NCBI GenBank assembly: GCA_958441075.1
Contig: CAUCBQ010000081.1
Coordinates: forward strand, 1-9,848
Origin: an uncultured Clostridiaceae bacterium
Lineage (GTDB): Bacteria; Bacillota; Clostridia; Lachnospirales; Lachnospiraceae
Reading direction: 5' to 3'
Length of the DNA stretch: 9,848 bases
Positions 5,780 through 9,848 of this stretch are shown here, in pieces (position 1 is the stretch's first letter; every line of letters starts with the position of its first letter). The translations under genes and the position numbers were made by a program. The notes beneath the pieces are model-generated. The model did no database searches. It saw only the letters and a program-made list of their open reading frames with translations, and was not told the origin of the DNA.

Positions 5780-6496
5780 ATGAACAAAAACAAACACGTT
5801 GCAAAGCTGGTCTTTCTTGCCATGATGGTAGCCCTGGGAGTGGTGATTTCCCCCATTCTCCGGGTAGAAGGAATGTGCCCCATGGCTCATTTCATCAATG
5901 TTACCTGTGCGGTCATGCTTGGGCCCTGGTATGCCTTTGTGTGCGCCCTTGCCATCGGCGTCATCCGCATGGCCTGTATGGGAATCCCGCCACTGGCACT
6001 TACAGGCGCTGTATTCGGAGCTTTTTTATCCGGTATGCTCTACCGGATGTCCCGCGGCAGGCTGGTATGGGCCTTTGCGGGAGAGGTCATCGGCACAGGA
6101 ATAATCGGAGCCATCCTTTCCTACCCCGTTATGACCTTTATCTGGGGAAAAACCGGTCTTACCTGGTTCTTTTATGTGCCTTCCTTCATTGCGGGCACAC
6201 TCATTGGAGGAACCATTGCATTTCTGTTCTTAAAGCATCTGCAGAAGGCCCGGCTTTTGTCCATGTTTCAGGAAACTCTGGGCTCCCGAACCTATGATTC
6301 CGGAGAAGATGTAGTAAATGATGCGTTGGGAATTGCATTCTCAGGCTTTATCGGTTATCTGGCTGTGACTGTGGCAGTTCGTCAGTTTGCCCCCCAGGGA
6401 GGCCCTGTGACAGACAGTCTCCGCTATGTGGTTCTGGCCGGCTTTCTGGCAGCAGCGCTGATCTACTGGAGCATAAAACGGCCCAAAACAGCCTGA
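5780..6496 (+). CDS. thiW: ThiW, predicted ECF-type thiazole/thiamine-precursor transporter S-component, with a C-terminal extension
   Basis: Membrane substrate-binding subunit predicted to import the thiamine precursor hydroxyethylthiazole by working with a shared ECF ATPase/T module encoded elsewhere. Residues 1-155 match ThiW: LVFLAMMVALGVVISPI (10-26), EGMCPMAHFINVTCAVMLGP (30-49), the helical hairpin AIGVIRMACMGIPPLALTGA (58-77) and GLTWFFYVPSFIAGTLIGG (126-144). ThiW proteins are normally about 160-175 residues; this one has 238. The extra part holds a polar linker (about 152-180) and two more hydrophobic segments (about 181-200 and 214-231). The ATG at 5780 follows GAGGAAGG at good distance; longer in-frame readings run back through the terminator and are not real. 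thiM follows after 52 bp with no terminator between, so they form one operon controlled by the structured leader. Substrate comes from family knowledge and the thiM neighbour. Confidence 0.88.
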   Translation: MNKNKHVAKLVFLAMMVALGVVISPILRVEGMCPMAHFINVTCAVMLGPWYAFVCALAIGVIRMACMGIPPLALTGAVFGAFLSGMLYRMSRGRLVWAFAGEVIGTGIIGAILSYPVMTFIWGKTGLTWFFYVPSFIAGTLIGGTIAFLFLKHLQKARLLSMFQETLGSRTYDSGEDVVNDALGIAFSGFIGYLAVTVAVRQFAPQGGPVTDSLRYVVLAGFLAAALIYWSIKRPKTA

Positions 6497-6548
6497 AACG
6501 CCCATCCTCCCCGGCTCCATACCTGTCATCCATGAAAGGAGTATCCCT

Positions 6549-7367
6549 ATGGGTCCCATTTCCCGCTTACATACAGAAGCACCTTTAATCCACTGCATCA
6601 CCCACCCCATTGCAGTCAACGACTGTGCAAATGCCGTTCTGGCTCTGGGGGCACGGCCCATCATGGCAGAGCATCCTGCAGAAGCTGCCTCTATTGCCAA
6701 AATGGCCAATTCTCTTACGGTCAGTCTTGGAAATATCACTGACGCCAGGGCACAGTCCATCTTTCTGGCCGGAAAAGCCCGCCCGGCTGTCATAGACCTG
6801 GTAGGCATTACCTGCAGCGATTTCCGAATGGAGCTTGCAAAACAGTTCCTGAAAGAGTGCCATCCTGCCGTTATCAAGGGAAATGTCTCTGAAATACGGG
6901 CAATTGCCGGCGCAGGCTTTCACAATCAGGGTATTGATGTAAGCCGGGAGGATGCTGTCACAAAGAAGGACTCTCTGGCCCAGCTTCATCTGGCAGGACT
7001 GATGAAGGGAATCGCTGACCGGACCCAGGCCGTAATAGCCGCCAGCGGCGAGGTAGATATCATTGTATCTCCTCAGGATAATAAAGCCTATTTTCTTGAA
7101 AATGGGTCTCCGTCCATGGCCCGGATTACAGGAACCGGCTGCATGCTTACCTGTATCATGGGAACCTTTATGGCAGCAACATCTCCCCTTCGTGCAGCTG
7201 TATGCGGAGCTGCCGTCCTTGGAATTGCCGGAGAGCGGGCCGACGCCTCAAAGGGCCTTGGAACGTATCACACAGGGCTTTTAGACCAGCTCTCTCTAAT
7301 GACAGATGAACGGCTGAAATCAGAAATCCGGCTTCGCGTCGTTCCGCTCTCTTCTACAGCCTCATAA
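6549..7367 (+). CDS. thiM: Hydroxyethylthiazole kinase
   Basis: Cytoplasmic salvage enzyme that phosphorylates 4-methyl-5-(2-hydroxyethyl)thiazole with ATP, giving the thiazole phosphate used by ThiE. It has 272 residues, normal for ThiM, with a ribokinase-like fold. Family landmarks are the substrate-binding start PLIHCITHPIAVNDCANAV (12-30) followed by ALGARPIMAEHPAE (32-45), VIDLVGITCS (81-90), VIKGNVSEI (108-116), and the ATP/catalytic loop RITGTGCML, with the expected active-site Cys at C198. The ATG at 6549 follows AAGGAG at suitable spacing. It is the second gene of the thiWM operon: uptake plus first phosphorylation of the same precursor. Its last 14 bp overlap the 3' end of the opposing TenI/ThiE-like gene, and its terminator lies within that gene. 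I see no missing motif. Confidence 0.96.
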   Translation: MGPISRLHTEAPLIHCITHPIAVNDCANAVLALGARPIMAEHPAEAASIAKMANSLTVSLGNITDARAQSIFLAGKARPAVIDLVGITCSDFRMELAKQFLKECHPAVIKGNVSEIRAIAGAGFHNQGIDVSREDAVTKKDSLAQLHLAGLMKGIADRTQAVIAASGEVDIIVSPQDNKAYFLENGSPSMARITGTGCMLTCIMGTFMAATSPLRAAVCGAAVLGIAGERADASKGLGTYHTGLLDQLSLMTDERLKSEIRLRVVPLSSTAS

Positions 7368-7968
7368 AGCCGGACATCATGCATCCGCCTGCCGCCCCTG
7401 TGTTCAGGATCTCCGGCAGGCGTTTTTCATTTACCCCGCCGATTGCATAAACAGGAATCCGGCTTTCCATACAAACCTGTCTTAAAAAATCCAGACCTCT
7501 CCCCGGAAGCCCCTTCTTGCAGTCTGTTTCATAGATATTTCCGGCGAAAAGATAATCCGCTCCCAGATCAAGAGCTTCCTGTACCTCTTCCACCGAATGA
7601 ATGGAGGTTCCCACCCACTCTGCCGACAGAGGTCTCCCTTCACTTCTTAATATATTCATAGAAAGATGGAGCTTTCCCGCCCCCAGCTTCCCAGCCACTG
7701 TGGGAGTTGTATTCAAAATCAGCTTCTGGTTCTGTTCCATGCAGATCTTTCCCACCTCTTCAGCCAGTTTCATATAAAGTTCAGGACTTAAATCCTTTTC
7801 TCTGAGAACTACCGCTCTGGGTTTTACATTTACAATCCGCCGGATCTGATCCAGATATGCCTCCCAGAACTCTGTACCCGGTTCAAAACAGCCATCTTCT
7901 GTCTGGTTTATACCTTTGGGAATTCTGCATAAATTGTGATTAGTTACTGCCACCATATGTTTATACAT
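7354..7968 (-). CDS. ThiE/TenI-superfamily protein (thiamine phosphate synthase or thiazole tautomerase)
   Basis: A 204-residue TIM-barrel protein of thiamine metabolism. ThiE couples HMP-PP to thiazole phosphate; the related TenI aromatises the thiazole carboxylate phosphate. Visible motifs are VLREKDLS (54-61), LILNTTPTVAGKLGAGKLHL (83-102), GTSIHSVEEVQEA (120-132), DYLFAGNIYETDCKKG (138-153), GRGLDFL (156-162) and the phosphate site VYAIGGVNEKRLPEI (173-187). The ETDCKKG segment and the following GRG are TenI-like; in the B. subtilis TenI I recall, this reads GHVFETDCKKG, whereas here Asn144 replaces the His. The thiazole function of ThiE is therefore not certain. The chosen ATG (7968) has AAGGAAAA about 10 nt upstream. 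It sits just beyond the tuf terminator with no clear promoter of its own, and its stop overlaps thiM. The family is firm, the exact reaction open. Confidence 0.82.
   Translation of the reverse strand: MYKHMVAVTNHNLCRIPKGINQTEDGCFEPGTEFWEAYLDQIRRIVNVKPRAVVLREKDLSPELYMKLAEEVGKICMEQNQKLILNTTPTVAGKLGAGKLHLSMNILRSEGRPLSAEWVGTSIHSVEEVQEALDLGADYLFAGNIYETDCKKGLPGRGLDFLRQVCMESRIPVYAIGGVNEKRLPEILNTGAAGGCMMSGFMRL
7386..7427 (+). terminator. Intrinsic terminator of thiW-thiM, inside the opposing gene
   Basis: A perfect 9-bp stem, CGCCTGCCG (7386-7394) with CGGCAGGCG (7414-7422), followed by TTTTT (7423-7427). The loop holds a second hairpin, CCTG-TGTT-CAGG (7397-7408). It starts 18 bp after the thiM stop and lies entirely within the coding sequence of the leftward TenI/ThiE-like gene. 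Confidence 0.8.
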
Positions 7969-7994
7969 AAGCTGATTTTCCTTTCCTGTGATAT

Positions 7995-8020
7995 AAAAAG
8001 CCCCCGGAAACTCCGGGGGC
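7995..8020 (-). terminator. Intrinsic terminator of tuf
   Basis: A perfect 9-bp GC-rich stem, GCCCCCGGA (8000-8008) with TCCGGGGGC (8012-8020), a 3-nt loop, and in the leftward direction a TTTTT tail (7999-7995). It lies about 80 bp after the tuf stop and only 27 bp before the ATG of the TenI/ThiE-like gene. Confidence 0.92.
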
Positions 8021-8098
8021 CAACTCGTTTGGGCACAATATCCATTCAGATATATCATTTATCACGTTCGTACGGCCTGATGGCCTGTAACGATTTAA

Positions 8099-9292
8099 TT
8101 ACTCTACGATAGATACAACTCTACCGGAACCTACTGTACGTCCACCCTCACGGATAGCGAAACGCAGACCCTGCTCCATAGCTACTGGATGAATCAGCTC
8201 TACGGTCATCTCTACGTTATCGCCAGGCATACACATCTCTGTACCTGCTGGCAGCTCGCAAACGCCGGTAACGTCAGTTGTTCTGAAGTAGAACTGTGGA
8301 CGGTAGTTGTTGAAGAATGGTGTATGACGGCCACCCTCGTCTTTTGTCAGAACGTAAACCTGAGCTGTGAATTTTGTATGGCATGTGATTGTTCCCGGTT
8401 TAGCAAGAACCTGTCCACGCTCGATTTCGTTTCTCTGAACACCACGAAGAAGAGCACCGATGTTGTCACCAGCCTGAGCTTCATCAAGAAGTTTACGGAA
8501 CATCTCGATACCTGTTACAACAACTTTACGTGTTTCTTCTTTGATACCAACGATTTCAACTTCCTCAGATACGTGAAGAACACCAGCCTCAACACGGCCT
8601 GTTGCAACAGTACCACGACCTGTGATAGAGAATACGTCCTCTACAGGCATAACGAAGTCTTTATCTGTGTCACGCTTTGGATTCGGAATGTAGCTGTCAA
8701 CAGCGTCCATAAGTTCCATGATCTTGTCTCCCCAAGGACCGTTCGGATCTTCAAGAGCTTTAAGAGCAGATCCCTGAACAACTGGTGTGTCATCGCCTGG
8801 GAAGTCATACTCGCTTAACAGCTCACGGATTTCCATTTCAACAAGTTCAAGAAGCTCTTCGTCCTCAACCATGTCGCATTTGTTCATGAATACAACGATG
8901 TAAGGAACACCTACCTGACGGGAAAGAAGGATATGCTCTTTTGTCTGAGCCATAACACCGTCTGTAGCAGCAACAACAAGGATAGCGCCGTCCATCTGAG
9001 CAGCACCAGTGATCATGTTCTTAACGTAGTCAGCATGTCCTGGGCAGTCAACGTGTGCGTAATGTCTCTTCTCTGTCTCATACTCAACGTGTGCTGTAGA
9101 GATTGTGATACCACGCTCTCTTTCTTCCGGAGCTTTATCGATGTTCTCGAAATCTGTAGCGCTGTTACCAGCAACTCTTTCAGCAAGAACTTTTGTGATA
9201 GCTGCAGTTGTAGTTGTTTTACCGTGGTCTACGTGACCGATAGTACCAATGTTGCAATGCGGTTTGCTTCTCTCAAATTTAGCTTTAGCCAT
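8099..9292 (-). CDS. tuf: Elongation factor Tu
   Basis: GTPase that delivers aminoacyl-tRNA to the ribosomal A site. It has 397 residues, the standard length. Domain I carries G1 GHVDHGKT (19-26), G2 in GITIST (61-66), G3 DCPGH (82-86) and G4 NKCD (137-140); domains II and III follow with conserved pieces such as VFSITGRGTVATGRV, FNNYRPQFYFRTTDVTG and the C-terminal EGGRTVGSGRVVSIVE. The ATG at 9292 (MAKAKFERSKPHC) follows AAGGAGGAC; the longer in-frame start at 9424 runs back across the promoter and is spurious. It follows fusA, the usual str operon order, but has its own strong promoter in the 176-bp gap and a strong terminator after it. Codon choice looks restricted, as expected for a highly expressed gene, leaving long meaningless open frames on the opposite strand. 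Confidence 0.99.
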   Translation of the reverse strand: MAKAKFERSKPHCNIGTIGHVDHGKTTTTAAITKVLAERVAGNSATDFENIDKAPEERERGITISTAHVEYETEKRHYAHVDCPGHADYVKNMITGAAQMDGAILVVAATDGVMAQTKEHILLSRQVGVPYIVVFMNKCDMVEDEELLELVEMEIRELLSEYDFPGDDTPVVQGSALKALEDPNGPWGDKIMELMDAVDSYIPNPKRDTDKDFVMPVEDVFSITGRGTVATGRVEAGVLHVSEEVEIVGIKEETRKVVVTGIEMFRKLLDEAQAGDNIGALLRGVQRNEIERGQVLAKPGTITCHTKFTAQVYVLTKDEGGRHTPFFNNYRPQFYFRTTDVTGVCELPAGTEMCMPGDNVEMTVELIHPVAMEQGLRFAIREGGRTVGSGRVVSIVE

Positions 9293-9352
9293 TTTGAATG
9301 TCCTCCTTAAAAATTGGCTCTTCATATACAGAGCATCTTTTTCGGTTTTAAA

Positions 9353-9395
9353 CTTGCTATCCTTGATTATATTGCAAATCAAGGATATTTGCAAG
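9353..9395. repeat. Large dyad covering the tuf promoter
   Basis: TATCCTTGATT (9358-9368) and AATCAAGGATA (9377-9387) are perfect 11-bp inverted arms with an 8-bp centre; after a 3-nt offset, CTTGC (9353-9357) and GCAAG (9391-9395) extend it by 5 bp. The dyad spans the -35 box, the -10 box and the predicted start. As RNA from fusA read-through it would fold into a hairpin followed by UUUAAAA, so it could be a weak fusA terminator, an operator, or both. Confidence 0.55.
9366..9394 (-). promoter_or_regulatory. Sigma-A promoter of tuf
   Basis: Leftward -35 TTGCAA (9389-9394), a 17-bp spacer, and consensus -10 TATAAT (9366-9371), placing the start near 9359 with a leader of about 67 nt. It allows tuf expression independent of fusA. 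The whole element sits in a large inverted repeat. Confidence 0.75.
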
Positions 9396-9468
9396 CATTT
9401 TTTATTAATGAAGTTCGTCTGCAAAACAGAAATTTATCTTTCGATCATCTTCTGCTTTGTATCTCGAA

Positions 9469-9848
9469 TCATTCCTTATTTGCAAGGATTTTTTCCTGTA
9501 CAGATTTTGGAACCGGCTCGTATTTCTCAAAGAACATGGAATAGTTACCACGACCCTGAGTTCTGGAACGCAGGTCTGTTGCGTATCCGAACATTTCGGA
9601 AAGCGGAACAAATCCACGAATCATCTTACCGCCGCCAATGTCATCCATACCTTCGATACGTCCACGACGGGAGTTAATGTCACCAATAACGTCTCCCATG
9701 TAGTCCTCAGGTGTTGTAACCTCGACTCTCATGATTGGCTCAAGAAGAATCGGGGAAGCCTTACGCATAGCATCTTTGAATGCAAGAGAACCTGCAATGT
9801 GGAATGCCATCTCAGAGGAGTCAACCTCATGGTAAGAACCGTCGTATA
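9469..9848 (-). CDS. fusA: Elongation factor G, C-terminal part (5' end outside window)
   Basis: The ribosomal translocation GTPase. Only the last 126 codons, parts of domains IV and V, are present. The frame runs in from the edge with YDGSYHEVDSSEMAFHIAG, the conserved domain IV segment, then PILLEPIMRVEVTTPEDYMG, GDINSRRGRIEGM, and the domain V segment FVPLSEMFGYATDLRSRTQG near the end, closing with FFEKYEPVPKSVQEKILANKE in pieces. The stop is TGA at 9471-9469. Its order before tuf is that of the str operon. No anomalies are visible in this part; the GTPase domain cannot be assessed. Confidence 0.97.
   Translation of the reverse strand, partial: YDGSYHEVDSSEMAFHIAGSLAFKDAMRKASPILLEPIMRVEVTTPEDYMGDVIGDINSRRGRIEGMDDIGGGKMIRGFVPLSEMFGYATDLRSRTQGRGNYSMFFEKYEPVPKSVQEKILANKE

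Noticed and set aside
5578..6297. 239-codon open frame overlapping thiW in another frame
   Set aside because: Runs through the leader terminator, is rich in His, Cys, Arg and Pro, and overlaps the clearly real ThiW membrane protein.
6341..6877. 178-codon minus-strand frame across thiW and thiM
   Set aside because: Antisense to two well-identified genes, with no recognisable domain and no promoter or ribosome binding site.
8189..8818. 209-codon open frame opposite tuf, and a similar one at 8933-9310
   Set aside because: Lies wholly antisense to EF-Tu, has a Cys/Asn/Thr-rich meaningless composition and no ribosome binding site; it reflects the restricted codon use of tuf.
9314..9334. Attenuator hairpin in the tuf leader (GCTCT/AGAGC followed by a short T-run)
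   Set aside because: The stem is only 5 bp with an 8-nt loop and a 3-nt gap before the T-run, too weak to claim as a terminator.

Overview
The window looks like a low- to mid-GC Firmicute of the class Clostridia, most likely a gut Lachnospiraceae-type organism. The reasons are the EF-Tu/EF-G sequences, a YitT-family membrane protein, strong AGGAGG-type ribosome binding sites, near-consensus sigma-A promoters, and a sialic-acid/ManNAc gene pair. I found no mobile element, CRISPR array, tRNA or rRNA. No gene is visibly frameshifted. Two genes are cut by the window edges: the ROK kinase at the left and fusA at the right.

Layout. All genes lie on the minus strand except thiW-thiM. From left to right: (1) 1-1573, an amino-sugar operon transcribed leftward, nanE then a ROK kinase (NanK-type), behind a near-consensus promoter embedded in AT-rich GAAATATTT repeats that look like an operator. 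(2) 1721-4439, a two-gene unit with its own promoter and terminator: a secreted DUF5722 protein with a glycoside-hydrolase-like TIM barrel signature, followed by an AIM24-family protein. (3) 4477-5355, a YitT-family membrane protein. (4) 5356-5779, a 424-bp divergent intergenic region. It holds back-to-back promoters whose -35 boxes form one palindrome, and a roughly 230-nt structured leader RNA ending in an intrinsic terminator. (5) 5780-7367, rightward thiW (predicted thiazole uptake S-component) and thiM (hydroxyethylthiazole kinase). (6) 7354-7968, a leftward ThiE/TenI-superfamily gene whose 3' end overlaps thiM by 14 bp. (7) 8099-9848, the distal str operon: the C-terminus of fusA, then tuf.

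How the genes work together. NanE converts ManNAc-6-P to GlcNAc-6-P, and the ROK kinase probably supplies ManNAc-6-P. ThiW imports a thiamine precursor, probably the thiazole alcohol, and ThiM phosphorylates it. The TenI/ThiE-like protein belongs to the same pathway, either as tautomerase or as thiamine-phosphate synthase.

The most interesting part is the thiW leader. A thiamine salvage operon of this kind would normally carry a TPP riboswitch. I cannot find the TPP aptamer consensus here, yet the promoter, long foldable leader and intrinsic terminator are all present. It is a candidate for a different ligand-sensing or attenuating RNA. Other points of note are the palindromic divergent promoter, the terminator of thiWM placed inside the opposing gene, the enlarged ThiW, the operator-like repeat array before nanE, and a large dyad covering the tuf promoter.
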